Source: an uncultured Oscillospiraceae bacterium
GTDB lineage: Bacteria > Bacillota > Clostridia > Oscillospirales > Acutalibacteraceae
DNA: 16,019 nt
Assembly: GCA_910588415.1 (NCBI GenBank)
Contig: CAJUPK010000044.1
Coordinates: forward strand, 1 to 16,019
Direction: 5' to 3'
Shown: one piece after another, positions 1-6,822 of the stretch
Layout of the letters: every line of letters starts with the position of its first letter
Numbering within the stretch: the stretch's first letter is position 1
Notes under the pieces: model-generated
What the model was told of the DNA's origin: nothing
The model's input: the letters and a program-made list of their open reading frames with translations, nothing else
Database searches by the model: none
Program-made: the position numbers and the translations under genes

Positions 1-1414
1 TCTCCATAATGCCGTTCATGGTCTTCATGCCGTCCTCGCCCTCAAAGCCGAAGTTGCACAGGTCGTTTTTGTAATAGCCATACTTCTCGTACAGGGCATT
101 CATGGCCTCCACCAAAGTCATGCCCTTCTGCTTGTAGTAGGCTGCCATCTGGCAGATGAGCATACTGCCGTCCACCGCGTCCTTGTCCCGGACATACCCG
201 CCGGAGAGATAGCCGTAGCTCTCTTCAAAGCCCAGAAGATAGCTGTCCGCATTGCCCTCTTTCTCTTCCAGCTCGGCAATGATATCCCCAATATACTTAA
301 AGCCTGTCAGGCAGCGGCGCAGCTCCACGCCGTACTCCTTGGCAATGGGGTCCACCATGTCCGTGCTGACAATAGTGGTCACAGCCACCGGATGGGCCGG
401 GAGGCGGCCCTGCTCCTTCTTCACCCGGGCGATGAAGTCCAGCAGCAGAATACCCACCTCGTTGCCGGTCATCAGCACATAGTCGCCCTTTTGATTCACC
501 GCGATGCCCACCCGGTCGCAGTCCGGGTCTGTGGCCAGCAGCAGGTCAGGCTGCACCTTTTCGCACAGCTCCAGGCCCTTCTGCAGGGCCTCGCGAATCT
601 CCGGATTGGGATAGGGGCAGGTGGGGAAGTTGCCGTCCGGCTTCTCCTGCTCAGGCACCACCGTTACATCCTTTACCCCAATTTTATCCAAAATGCGGGT
701 GACGCACATCAGGCCGCTGCCGTTTAAGGGGGTATACACCAGCTTCAGGCTGGAGGCGTCCACATGGAGATTTTCCGCGTACACACTGTCCAGGAAAGCC
801 TCCACCGTCTCATCGCCAATATACTCAATCAGGCCCTTGTCCACGCCCTCCTGAAAGTCCATCTTCTTCACTCCGGAGAAGATGTCCAGGGAGTTGATCT
901 CGTTCATAATGCCGTCCGCCATGTCCGCGGTAACCTGGCAGCCGTCGCTGCCATAGGCCTTATAGCCGTTGTACTTGGCCGGGTTATGGCTGGCGGTAAC
1001 GCAGATGCCCGCGTCGCAGTGCAAATGCCGCACCGCAAAGGACAGGGCCGGGGTGGGCATCAGCTGGGGATACAGGTAGGCCTTAATGCCATTGGCAGCC
1101 AGCACCGCCGCAGACTGCTGGGCAAAGACCACGCCCTTGTTCCGGCTGTCGTGGGCAATGGCCACGCTCTGGGGCTTGCCCTCTGCATGGGCCAGCAGGT
1201 AATTGGCCATGCCCTGGGTGGCCTTGCGCACCGTGTAGACGTTCATGCGGTTGGTGCCCGCGCCAATTACGCCCCGCAGGCCGCCGGTGCCAAACTCCAG
1301 GTCCCGGTAAAACCGGTCGTTAATCTCCTCGGGCTGGTCTTTTACAGACTCCAGCTCAGCGGCCAGGTCCTTGTCGTCCAGGTCCTGCTGAAGCCATCTT
1401 TCAAACTCTGACAT
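1..1414 (-). CDS. Phospho-sugar mutase (phosphoglucomutase/phosphomannomutase), C-terminus cut by window edge
   Basis: Alpha-D-phosphohexomutase family enzyme, expected to interconvert hexose 1- and 6-phosphates (glucose and/or mannose) in the cytoplasm. The reading frame starts at ATG 1414 and runs off the left edge, so 471 residues are visible; PgcA-like relatives are about 570-580 aa, so roughly 100 C-terminal residues (the phosphate-binding domain) are missing here. Visible motifs: an N-terminal EFGTGGLRG segment (residues 40-48), the phosphoserine loop TASHNP with Ser142 as the phosphorylated residue, the Mg-binding loop DPDCDR (296-301), and the sugar-binding loop GFEESYG (395-401). The order and spacing fit the large two-substrate PGM/PMM group rather than GlmM. 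It has its own promoter and appears monocistronic at its 5' end. Which sugar it prefers cannot be told from sequence. Confidence 0.95.
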   Translation of the reverse strand, partial: MSEFERWLQQDLDDKDLAAELESVKDQPEEINDRFYRDLEFGTGGLRGVIGAGTNRMNVYTVRKATQGMANYLLAHAEGKPQSVAIAHDSRNKGVVFAQQSAAVLAANGIKAYLYPQLMPTPALSFAVRHLHCDAGICVTASHNPAKYNGYKAYGSDGCQVTADMADGIMNEINSLDIFSGVKKMDFQEGVDKGLIEYIGDETVEAFLDSVYAENLHVDASSLKLVYTPLNGSGLMCVTRILDKIGVKDVTVVPEQEKPDGNFPTCPYPNPEIREALQKGLELCEKVQPDLLLATDPDCDRVGIAVNQKGDYVLMTGNEVGILLLDFIARVKKEQGRLPAHPVAVTTIVSTDMVDPIAKEYGVELRRCLTGFKYIGDIIAELEEKEGNADSYLLGFEESYGYLSGGYVRDKDAVDGSMLICQMAAYYKQKGMTLVEAMNALYEKYGYYKNDLCNFGFEGEDGMKTMNGIME

Positions 1415-1477
1415 GCTGCATCGTCCCTTTCCTCCCGGCACATAGAAAATCAAAATAAAGCCGGATTATTTATAATA

Positions 1478-1506
1478 AGATTACCATTTTTTGTGTGAAA
1501 AGTCAA
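1478..1506 (-). promoter_or_regulatory. Promoter for the phospho-sugar mutase gene
   Basis: On the minus strand TTGACT (1501-1506) is followed after 17 bp by TAATCT (1478-1483), inside a very AT-rich tract that also contains TATTAT and TATAAA alternatives slightly downstream. It lies 64 bp upstream of the ATG at 1414. The -35 match is good; the exact -10 is less certain. Confidence 0.6.
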
Positions 1507-1537
1507 CACCTCGGGGGGGTCTTTCGCCCAAACATGC

Positions 1538-1584
1538 GCGGCCCCTCTGCAGGCACGGAACACCCATGCCTGTAAAGGGGCCGC
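1538..1584 (-). terminator. Hairpin between the 50-aa gene and the mutase
   Basis: An inverted repeat pairs 1538-1546 with 1576-1584 (GCGGCCCCT against AGGGGCCGC) and, after a short mismatch, CAGGCA (1550-1555) with TGCCTG (1567-1572). It begins 13 bp past the stop of the 50-aa gene, where a terminator is expected. The U-tract is poor on both strands (GCATGTTTGGG on the minus strand), so termination strength is uncertain. Confidence 0.45.
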
Positions 1585-1596
1585 CTTGTTGTCCCG

Positions 1597-1749
1597 CTAC
1601 TTCTGTTCCAGGCCTTTGATATAGGCCATCATCAGCGTTTCCAACTCTTCTGGGGTATAGTTTTTGTCCGGTTCCTTTTTGATGATCTGCAATAAGTCCA
1701 AAACAGTGGCTTTCTGGTACATGATCAATTCTTTCTCACTGGGCGGCAT
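1597..1749 (-). CDS. Small 50-aa hypothetical protein
   Basis: Unrecognised small soluble protein. The start ATG at 1749 is preceded by an AAAGGAGG Shine-Dalgarno about 8 bp away, and a good promoter lies 33 bp further up, so expression is likely. The product is 50 residues and highly charged: a central DLLQIIKKEPDKNYTPEELE segment followed by a predicted helix ending in KGLEQK. There is no signal peptide, membrane segment or cysteine. The TPEEL turn between two amphipathic helices suggests a small helical adaptor or regulator, but that is inference only. It lies downstream of the pyrE-rsmE-HAD-SDR operon, and no clear terminator separates them, so read-through is also possible. It is followed by a hairpin and then the mutase promoter, so it looks like an independent transcription unit. 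Confidence 0.7.
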   Translation of the reverse strand: MPPSEKELIMYQKATVLDLLQIIKKEPDKNYTPEELETLMMAYIKGLEQK

Positions 1750-1781
1750 AGCAAAGACCTCCTTTTCTCTATTCTACCCAT

Positions 1782-1810
1782 ATTTTACCCCATATCCGCT
1801 TCTGCGTCAA
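1782..1810 (-). promoter_or_regulatory. Promoter for the 50-aa gene
   Basis: Minus strand TTGACG (1805-1810), 17-bp spacer, TAAAAT (1782-1787), a near-consensus sigma-A promoter. A second -10-like TAGAAT lies 10 bp downstream. The promoter starts only about 20 bp past the SDR stop codon, giving the small gene its own start of transcription. Confidence 0.7.
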
Positions 1811-1828
1811 GCTATTTTTGCCAGCCTA

Positions 1829-2620
1829 TCACAGCACAAAGCCCCCGTTCACCCCCAGCACCTGTCCGGTGATAAAGGGACTCTCCGCCAAAAACACCGC
1901 TGCCCGGGCCACATCCTCCGGGTCGCCGATCCGCATCAGCGGGGTCTCTTCCCGAAGGGCGTCCAGGTCATCGGCCGAGAGATGGCCGTTCATGGGAGTG
2001 CGGATGACCCCTGGGGCAATGCAGTTCACCCGCACGCCAGAGGGGCCCTCCTCCTGGGCCAGGGCCTTGGTCAGCCCAATCACTCCAGCCTTGGCGGCAG
2101 AGTAGGCCGCCTCGCAAGAGGCCCCCTGCTGGCCCCACATGGAGCTGATGTTGATGACACAGCCCTCTTTCCGGCCAATCATCCCCGGCAGGGCCCGGCG
2201 GCAGCAGAGGAACACACTGGTCAGGTCCGTGTCCAGCACCTGCCGCCACTCCGCCAGGGACATGTCCGTCAGCAGGCCCTGCCAGGCGGTTCCCGCGTTG
2301 TTGACCAGCACATCTACCGGGCCCCAAGCCGCCTCTATGCCGCTGAACAGCCCCTCCACCTGGTCCTCCTGGGTCAAGTCAGCGGCAAAGATCTCTGCCC
2401 GGCCGCCCCCGGCCCGGATGGCCTCTGCCGTAAGAGCTGCCTCCTCCCGGCGAGTGTGATAGTGCAGGGCCACCCCATAGCCCTTTTGGGCAAAGGCCAG
2501 AGCAATGGCCCTGCCAATGCCCCCAGAAGCCCCCGTAACCAGCGCAAGCGCCGGACTCCCGCAAGAACTCCGCAAACCCTGCGTGAAAGCTTCGTGCCCC
2601 TGTGCGTCATTCCATATCAT
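1829..2620 (-). CDS. SDR-family oxidoreductase, probably EF-P 5-aminopentanone reductase (YmfI-like) or FabG-like
   Basis: Classical short-chain dehydrogenase/reductase, 263 aa, cytoplasmic, NAD(P)H-dependent. Rossmann motif TGASGGIG at residues 29-36, NNAG at 107-110, catalytic Ser160 in NISSMWG, and Tyr173/Lys177 in YSAAK. The C-terminal segment SFITGQVLGVNGGFVL is typical of the 3-oxoacyl-ACP reductase branch. The NISSMWGQQGASCEAAYSAA block resembles YmfI-type reductases, which reduce the 5-aminopentanone modification on elongation factor P in Firmicutes; this assignment is from memory of the family, not a search, and no efp gene is in view. FabG (fatty acid synthesis) is the alternative, but no fab genes flank it. 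The N-terminus is about 23 residues longer than usual before the first beta strand and the ribosome binding site is weak, so the true start may be internal (TTG at residue 16 is possible). Last gene of the pyrE operon, 9 bp after the HAD gene. Confidence 0.85.
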   Translation of the reverse strand: MIWNDAQGHEAFTQGLRSSCGSPALALVTGASGGIGRAIALAFAQKGYGVALHYHTRREEAALTAEAIRAGGGRAEIFAADLTQEDQVEGLFSGIEAAWGPVDVLVNNAGTAWQGLLTDMSLAEWRQVLDTDLTSVFLCCRRALPGMIGRKEGCVINISSMWGQQGASCEAAYSAAKAGVIGLTKALAQEEGPSGVRVNCIAPGVIRTPMNGHLSADDLDALREETPLMRIGDPEDVARAAVFLAESPFITGQVLGVNGGFVL

Positions 2621-2629
2621 AGCATCTAC

Positions 2630-3295
2630 CTACCCTATAATTGTTTGCAGTCCCCTCAAATCCGGAGAGACGCCCTGGCTGGCCTCTGCCCCCTTGCGGT
2701 TTACCCAGCAGGCTTTCATGCCCGCCTGCTGGGGTCCGGCCACATCATCCAGCAGGGAGTCCCCCACAAACAGGACTGCCCCTGGGGAAAGCCCCAAACT
2801 GTCCAGGATTTTTTCATAGAAGGCCGGGCGGGGCTTATATACCCCCAGGCTTTCCGAGGTGTACACAGGGGAAATATCCAGTGCGCCCCGGGCTAAATCC
2901 GCCAGCAGCGGGGCCGTGTCCGTGGTGGAGCCAATGGCCAGCCGGAACCCCTTGGAAAGTCCCCGGAGCACTTCCCCTGTCTCCGGAAACAAGGAGCGCT
3001 TTCCCAGGGTATCCAGCATAAGGCCCACATCTTCCTCCGCGTCCCGGGTAAAGCCGTACTCCCCATACAGGCGGCGCAGGTCCATGCGGAAAATCTCCTC
3101 TTCCTTGACAAAGGCGTCCAGCCCGTCTATATGGGCCCGGTGCAGGCGCTTCCACTGGGCATAGAACAAATCCGCTGGAATATCCAGCCTGCCGTTGCGG
3201 GCCAGAATCTTCTGGGCCGCCTCCAGGGAGCCTGTACCAGTGGAGATCAAGGTCCCGTAAGCGTCAAATACCACTGCCCGTATGGGAGGATTCAC
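2630..3295 (-). CDS. HAD-superfamily hydrolase with DxYGT motif I (haloacid-dehalogenase-type)
   Basis: 221-aa cytoplasmic HAD-fold protein. Motif I is VVFDAYGTL with nucleophile Asp11; motif II is GSTTD (Ser123/Thr124); motif III is Lys154 in YKPRP; motif IV is GDSLLDD (178-184). A helical cap fits residues 20-100. In HAD phosphatases motif I is normally DxDGT, where the second Asp is the general acid; here it is Tyr13, as in 2-haloacid dehalogenases and some uncharacterised relatives, so a simple phosphatase annotation would be risky. Start: GTG at 3295 overlaps the rsmE stop as GTGA, with a GGGGAG ribosome binding site inside rsmE, implying translational coupling. It is the third gene of the pyrE-rsmE-HAD-SDR operon. 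Substrate unknown. Confidence 0.85.
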   Translation of the reverse strand: MNPPIRAVVFDAYGTLISTGTGSLEAAQKILARNGRLDIPADLFYAQWKRLHRAHIDGLDAFVKEEEIFRMDLRRLYGEYGFTRDAEEDVGLMLDTLGKRSLFPETGEVLRGLSKGFRLAIGSTTDTAPLLADLARGALDISPVYTSESLGVYKPRPAFYEKILDSLGLSPGAVLFVGDSLLDDVAGPQQAGMKACWVNRKGAEASQGVSPDLRGLQTIIG

Positions 3296-4020
3296 CGCTC
3301 CATCTCCCCTTTCTCATAGAGAATCGCTGACAGCGCCGCCAGGGGCGCTGTCTCCGTGCGCAGAATACGGGGGCCCAGGCTGAGAATTTTGGCCCCCAGG
3401 CTTTCGGCCAAGGCCGCCTCCTCTGGGGCAAAGCCCCCCTCTGGCCCCACAAACAGGAACACCCGGTCCCCGGTGCCCTGCAGGCTCTTCCGCAGGCTGG
3501 CTGTGGCCCGCTCGTAGAAGAACAGCAGGTCTCCCTCCTGGGCCGCGGCCTTTAAAGCAGCAACCAGGGGCGCGGGGGCCAGCACCCGGGGGACCGTGCC
3601 CCGGCCGCTCTGCATGGCGGCCTCCCGGGCGATCTTTTGCAGCCGGGCCAGCTTTTTCTCCTGGGACTTGGGGTCCCACCGGGAGACGCAGTACTGGCTC
3701 TCTATGGGCCAGATGCTGCAGGCCCCCAGCTCCACCGCCTTCTGCACCACTGTCTCCAGCTTATCCGACTTGGGCAGGCACTGGCACACCGTGACCCGCG
3801 CCCTGGGCTCCGCCCGGTTGGGAACCGGAGGGCCTGGATTCAAAAGCAGGCTTTGGCCGGTGTTTTCCTCCACAGTGCAGGGGCAGTCCGTGCCTTTGCC
3901 ATCGCAGAGTATCACCTGCTCTCCAGGCCGCAGCCGCAGCACCTTGGCCCCATGCCGCCCGGCCTCCCCCTCCAGCCAGCAGGCCCCCTGGGGAATCTCC
4001 TCCACAAAAAACCTGGCCAT
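3292..4020 (-). CDS. rsmE: 16S rRNA (uracil(1498)-N3)-methyltransferase RsmE
   Basis: SPOUT-class methyltransferase that methylates N3 of U1498 in 16S rRNA (E. coli numbering) using S-adenosylmethionine, in the cytoplasm on the assembled 30S subunit. 242 aa, the usual length. An N-terminal PUA-like domain spans about residues 1-70 (LRLRPGEQVILCDGKG). The SPOUT domain has the family signatures KSDKLETVVQKAVELGA (84-100), EAAMQSGR (133-140), GPEGGF (192-197) and the knot motif LGPRILRTETA (215-225). The start ATG at 4020 lies 4 bp after the pyrE stop codon, and the 3' end overlaps the GTG start of the HAD gene, so it is an operon member. In many Firmicutes rsmE follows prmA; here it is joined to pyrE instead. 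Confidence 0.95.
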   Translation of the reverse strand: MARFFVEEIPQGACWLEGEAGRHGAKVLRLRPGEQVILCDGKGTDCPCTVEENTGQSLLLNPGPPVPNRAEPRARVTVCQCLPKSDKLETVVQKAVELGACSIWPIESQYCVSRWDPKSQEKKLARLQKIAREAAMQSGRGTVPRVLAPAPLVAALKAAAQEGDLLFFYERATASLRKSLQGTGDRVFLFVGPEGGFAPEEAALAESLGAKILSLGPRILRTETAPLAALSAILYEKGEMER

Positions 4021-4024
4021 GGCC

Positions 4025-4687
4025 TTACCCCAGCACGCAGTATTGGGCCATGTAGCCCTCCATAGCCTTCACCAGGGCAGGCTCCCCGTTCTCTTTCAGA
4101 TAGTCGTGGATATCCACCACCGTGACAATGGGGTGGACCTTTATGCCGAACTCCTCCTCCACCTCCATAATGGCGGTCTTGCCCGGGGTCTGGCCCACCT
4201 CGCAGCGGTTGACGCTGATGAACACATCCGTCACCTTCACATCCGCGCAGGCCTTCAGAATGGACAAAGACTCCCGCACCGCGGTGCCAGCGGTAATCAC
4301 GTCCTCAATAATAACAATCCGGTCCCCGTCCTTGGGCTGATAGCCCACTGTAACGCCGCCCTCGCCGTGGTCCTTGGCCTCCTTGCGGTTGAAGAAATAG
4401 GGCTTGTCAATCTGGTGCTCCTGCCACAGGGCCGGGGCGCAGGCCGCCACCAGGGGGATGCCCTTGTAGGCTGGGCCAAACATGGCGTCAAACTGATTGC
4501 CCACCGTGTCCTTTACCAAAGCGGCGTAATAGCTCCCCAGCCGGGAGAGCTGGGCCCCGGTGCGGTAGAGGCCCGTATTGACAAAATACTGGGTGTTGCG
4601 CCCAGACTTGGTAACAAACTCCCCAAACCGCAGCACATCAGCGGACAGCATAAACTGGATAAACTCTTTTTTCTTTTCCGTAAGCAT
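4025..4687 (-). CDS. pyrE: Orotate phosphoribosyltransferase
   Basis: Transfers the ribose phosphate of PRPP to orotate to form OMP, the fifth step of de novo pyrimidine synthesis; cytoplasmic dimer. 220 aa from ATG 4687, chosen because it has an AAGGAG ribosome binding site 8 bp upstream and matches the usual N-terminus; an in-frame extension to 4810 would start without one and overlap the divergent peptide gene. Motifs: FGEFVTKSGR (21-30), flexible catalytic loop RKEAKDHGEGG (101-111), and the PRPP-binding loop VIIEDVITAGTA (126-137). No other pyr gene is in the window, and I see no PyrR-type attenuator in the leader. First gene of the pyrE-rsmE-HAD-SDR operon. A convincing promoter could not be assigned; TATTAT around 4751-4756 is a possible -10 without a good -35. 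Confidence 0.96.
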   Translation of the reverse strand: MLTEKKKEFIQFMLSADVLRFGEFVTKSGRNTQYFVNTGLYRTGAQLSRLGSYYAALVKDTVGNQFDAMFGPAYKGIPLVAACAPALWQEHQIDKPYFFNRKEAKDHGEGGVTVGYQPKDGDRIVIIEDVITAGTAVRESLSILKACADVKVTDVFISVNRCEVGQTPGKTAIMEVEEEFGIKVHPIVTVVDIHDYLKENGEPALVKAMEGYMAQYCVLG

Positions 4688-4726
4688 GATGTTGTCTCCT
4701 TCTAAATCCTTAATCTGTGAAAAAAG

Positions 4727-4755
4727 TAGAAATTTGCCGAACAACCTGATATAAT
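4727..4755 (+). promoter_or_regulatory. Promoter for the 32-aa membrane peptide
   Basis: Plus strand TAGAAA (4727-4732, 4 of 6 to consensus), 17-bp spacer, perfect TATAAT (4750-4755). It lies about 48 bp upstream of the peptide ATG and inside the pyrE leader, so the two divergent units share this short control region. Confidence 0.6.
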
Positions 4756-4802
4756 ACAGATGCTTGCCTCCCCTATACTGGCAACAGAAGGGAGGGAACG
4801 GC

Positions 4803-4901
4803 ATGTACATCGCCTTCGCAGAATTTATCCTGAATGTCGCAGCAGGTATAGTCGCCTACTATATCTGCAAATGGCTCGACATTTGGATGGAAGGCAAGTG
4901 A
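4803..4901 (+). CDS. 32-aa single-pass membrane peptide
   Basis: Very small plus-strand gene between two minus-strand operons. ATG 4803 is preceded by GGGAGGGA about 5-8 bp upstream. The product has an acidic residue near the N-terminus (Glu7), a hydrophobic stretch from about Phe8 to Tyr20, then a polar tail starting ICKWLD and ending MEGK. The layout is that of a one-helix inner-membrane peptide. It has its own promoter with a perfect -10 and a strong terminator directly after the stop, so it is probably transcribed alone. My impression is that short ORFs ending in ICKWLD-like tails recur in Clostridia, but I could not check this. Function unknown; small hydrophobic toxin, membrane regulator or holin-like peptide are possibilities. 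Confidence 0.65.
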   Translation: MYIAFAEFILNVAAGIVAYYICKWLDIWMEGK

Positions 4902-4902
4902 G

Positions 4903-4954
4903 CCTAAAAATGAGGGCCGGGGAAGTCGCCTCTTCCCCGGCCCTCGCTTTTAGG
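4903..4954. terminator. Strong bidirectional terminator after the membrane peptide
   Basis: A perfect 14-bp GC-rich stem pairs 4912-4925 (GAGGGCCGGGGAAG) with 4932-4945 around a 6-nt loop. It is extended, past a 2-nt internal loop, by CCTAAAA (4903-4909) against TTTTAGG (4948-4954). The outer A and T runs act as U-tracts in either direction, so it can stop the plus-strand peptide transcript and the minus-strand methyltransferase operon. Confidence 0.9.
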
Positions 4955-5038
4955 AACGTCACGTAAAGCCTTCGCAGGGCTTATTGACTAAATTGAGTAT
5001 ACCATATCCGCCCCCAAAAAGCAAGAAATATTTTGGCC

Positions 5039-5821
5039 TTACCTCTTCTCCGGCTTTCTGGCCAGCTCCAAATCTACCGTATAATATACGGTCATCACCC
5101 CGCCGTGGCGCTGGATGGCCTGATAAATGCCCTGAAAAAGCTGGTCCCGGCTGGACGCGGGCAGATTCATATGGTCCGGGTAAGTCTGCAGCAGGGCCAT
5201 ATATTCCTCTGCCGTAAAGTCCTTTTCCATCTCGTACAGATGGAACTCCGGCTCCACAAACCCATACCTTTGGGGGATGGCCAGAAGCCGCTCCCCGTCC
5301 GCTGGGCTCAGGGGGCGATACTCTCCTCTTCCTCCGTTCATGTGCCTGCGGTAGAGCTCATAGACCTCCTCCGTAAGGGCCCGCCGCTTTCGGTCCGGTC
5401 CCGCGTGGTAGGCAAACCGGGCAAAGGTCCCGCCGGGCCGCAGCAGGTCATAGACCCGCTGGTAGCCGTACTCCTCCGGGAGCCAGTGGAAGGCTGTGGC
5501 CGCGTAAACCAGATCAAAGGCGCTGGCCGGGCTCTCATACTCCTGCAGAGTCTGCTCCAATAGGGTCAGTGTCCCATACCCCGCCAGCCGCTGCCTGGCC
5601 AAGGCCGCCAGGTTCCCGCCCGGCTCCAGGCCCACCAGGCGGCAGCCCGTGTCCAGAACCGGCCCCGAGGCCTTTCCGGTTCCCAGGCCGATTTCCAGGA
5701 CCCGGCTCTCTCTGTTCAGGAACTGATAACGGAGGATGTCCTCATACAGCTTCCCGGGGTATTCCGGCCGGGCGGCATCATAGTTCGCCGCCTGGTTGTC
5801 AAAGTTGCGCTGAAATTCCAT
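5039..5821 (-). CDS. Class I SAM-dependent methyltransferase, substrate unknown
   Basis: 260-aa cytoplasmic methyltransferase with a Rossmann-like SAM-binding core. It opens with the NFDNQAANYDAARPEYP segment common to small-molecule methyltransferases. Motif I is VLEIGLGTGKAS (41-52), the acidic residue after strand 2 is Glu66 in GLEPGGN, and the post-motif region is FDLVYAATAFHWL (102-114), followed by LLRPGGTF. The DAARPEYP and AFHWL features match a broad family of methyltransferases of undefined substrate. Start ATG 5821 lies 4 bp after the upstream gene and has a GAAGGA ribosome binding site within that gene's end. It is the last gene of the DUF6062-OGG-MBL-MT operon. Nothing in the neighbours identifies the substrate. 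Confidence 0.88.
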   Translation of the reverse strand: MEFQRNFDNQAANYDAARPEYPGKLYEDILRYQFLNRESRVLEIGLGTGKASGPVLDTGCRLVGLEPGGNLAALARQRLAGYGTLTLLEQTLQEYESPASAFDLVYAATAFHWLPEEYGYQRVYDLLRPGGTFARFAYHAGPDRKRRALTEEVYELYRRHMNGGRGEYRPLSPADGERLLAIPQRYGFVEPEFHLYEMEKDFTAEEYMALLQTYPDHMNLPASSRDQLFQGIYQAIQRHGGVMTVYYTVDLELARKPEKR

Positions 5822-5825
5822 GTTC

Positions 5826-6794
5826 TCAGTCCTTCCCCTCTACAGAGGGCAGGCCCTTGGTAAAGCTGACCCTGGTGCCGTCGCTCTCCGCCAAAATGGT
5901 GCCGTCCTGGTCTGTGCGGTAGGTGACGATCCCCCCGTCCTTCAGCTTCTTCACAGTCTCCCGGTGGGGGTGGCCATAGCGGTTGCCCGTCTCGCAGCTG
6001 ATCACCGCGTACAGAGGGTCCACCTCCGCCAAAAACCTGTCGCTGGTAGAGGTGCTGGAGCCATGGTGCCCGCACTTCAGCACATCGGCGGCCACCAGAT
6101 AGCCGTCGTCCAGGATGACCTCCTCGCTGTCCTCCTCCGCGTCGCCTGTAAAGAGGAAGACTGTCTCCCCGTACACCAGCCGTATCACGGCGGAATAGTT
6201 GTTGGCCCCCTCCCAGTCCGCGTCCACCCGGGGGGACATCACCTGGAACTGGGACCCGGCCGGAGATTCAATGGCCGCATCCTCCATCAGGCGGTTCACG
6301 GTCAATTTTTTGTCCAAAGCCGCGTCCAGCAGCTTCTCATAGGCCGTGGTGGTAGGGGTCTTGTCCTCGGGCAGCTGGGGCATGTACAAGGCGCCAATCT
6401 CAAACCGCTGGACAATGCGGGCCATGCAGCCCATGTGGTCTGTGTGGGGATGGCTGCACACCAGCGCGTCAATGCGCTCCACCCCCAGGTCCCGCAGGTA
6501 GTCCGTCAGGCCGTCCGCGTACTCATATTCCCCTGTGTCAATCAGCATGTTGAAATACCCTGTCTCCCCAGGGATGCGCACCAGCTGGCTGTCCCCCTGG
6601 CCCACGTCCAGAAAATACACCTGCAGGGGCTGGTCCTGCAGGGTATGCTCTGGCATGGGAACAGACTGCACCCCCTCGGGCGCGTCCCCCAGGTTGAACC
6701 GGCTGGAGAAGAGAAAAATAACCACCAAAAGCACCAGGCCGGCCACAGGGCCCAGCCCTGGCTGGCGGCGAAACTTGCTCTGTTTCTGGGGCAT
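5826..6794 (-). CDS. ComEC/Rec2-like metallo-beta-lactamase-fold hydrolase, membrane-anchored
   Basis: 322-aa protein with a basic N-terminus and one hydrophobic helix (about residues 14-31), then a metallo-beta-lactamase domain predicted to face outside. Motifs match the C-terminal domain of ComEC: FLDVGQGDS (61-69), LIDTG (84-88), metal site SHPHTDH (His115, His117, Asp119, His120), TGDAE (Asp218), CGHHGSSTSTS (241-251) and a terminal GHPH (His275, His277). It lacks the multi-pass competence channel domain and the OB fold, so it is not ComEC itself. Known stand-alone relatives are usually of unknown role; exonuclease, phosphodiesterase or cell-surface hydrolase are possible. ATG 6794 has an AAGGAGGGGG ribosome binding site. 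It sits 28 bp after the glycosylase gene, in the same operon. Confidence 0.88.
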   Translation of the reverse strand: MPQKQSKFRRQPGLGPVAGLVLLVVIFLFSSRFNLGDAPEGVQSVPMPEHTLQDQPLQVYFLDVGQGDSQLVRIPGETGYFNMLIDTGEYEYADGLTDYLRDLGVERIDALVCSHPHTDHMGCMARIVQRFEIGALYMPQLPEDKTPTTTAYEKLLDAALDKKLTVNRLMEDAAIESPAGSQFQVMSPRVDADWEGANNYSAVIRLVYGETVFLFTGDAEEDSEEVILDDGYLVAADVLKCGHHGSSTSTSDRFLAEVDPLYAVISCETGNRYGHPHRETVKKLKDGGIVTYRTDQDGTILAESDGTRVSFTKGLPSVEGKD

Positions 6795-6822
6795 GGAAGA
6801 CCCCCTCCTTGCTTAATCAAAA

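Noticed and set aside
1664..2896. 410-aa plus-strand open frame
   Set aside because: It lies opposite the SDR and HAD genes, has no recognisable domain, and reads as a GC-rich shadow frame.
3596..4705. 369-aa plus-strand open frame
   Set aside because: Antisense to rsmE and pyrE, both clear genes; no ribosome binding site or domain pattern.
4688..4810. Extension of pyrE to 4810
   Set aside because: The extra 41 residues are not PyrE-like, and a clear ribosome binding site marks ATG 4687.
4972..5000. AAGCC/GGCTT mini-hairpin and TTGACT after the peptide terminator
   Set aside because: A 5-bp stem without a T-tract and a -35-like word without a properly spaced -10; no gene starts downstream on the plus strand.
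5826..6794. Competence protein ComEC
   Set aside because: Only the metallo-beta-lactamase part is present; the multi-pass channel domain is missing.
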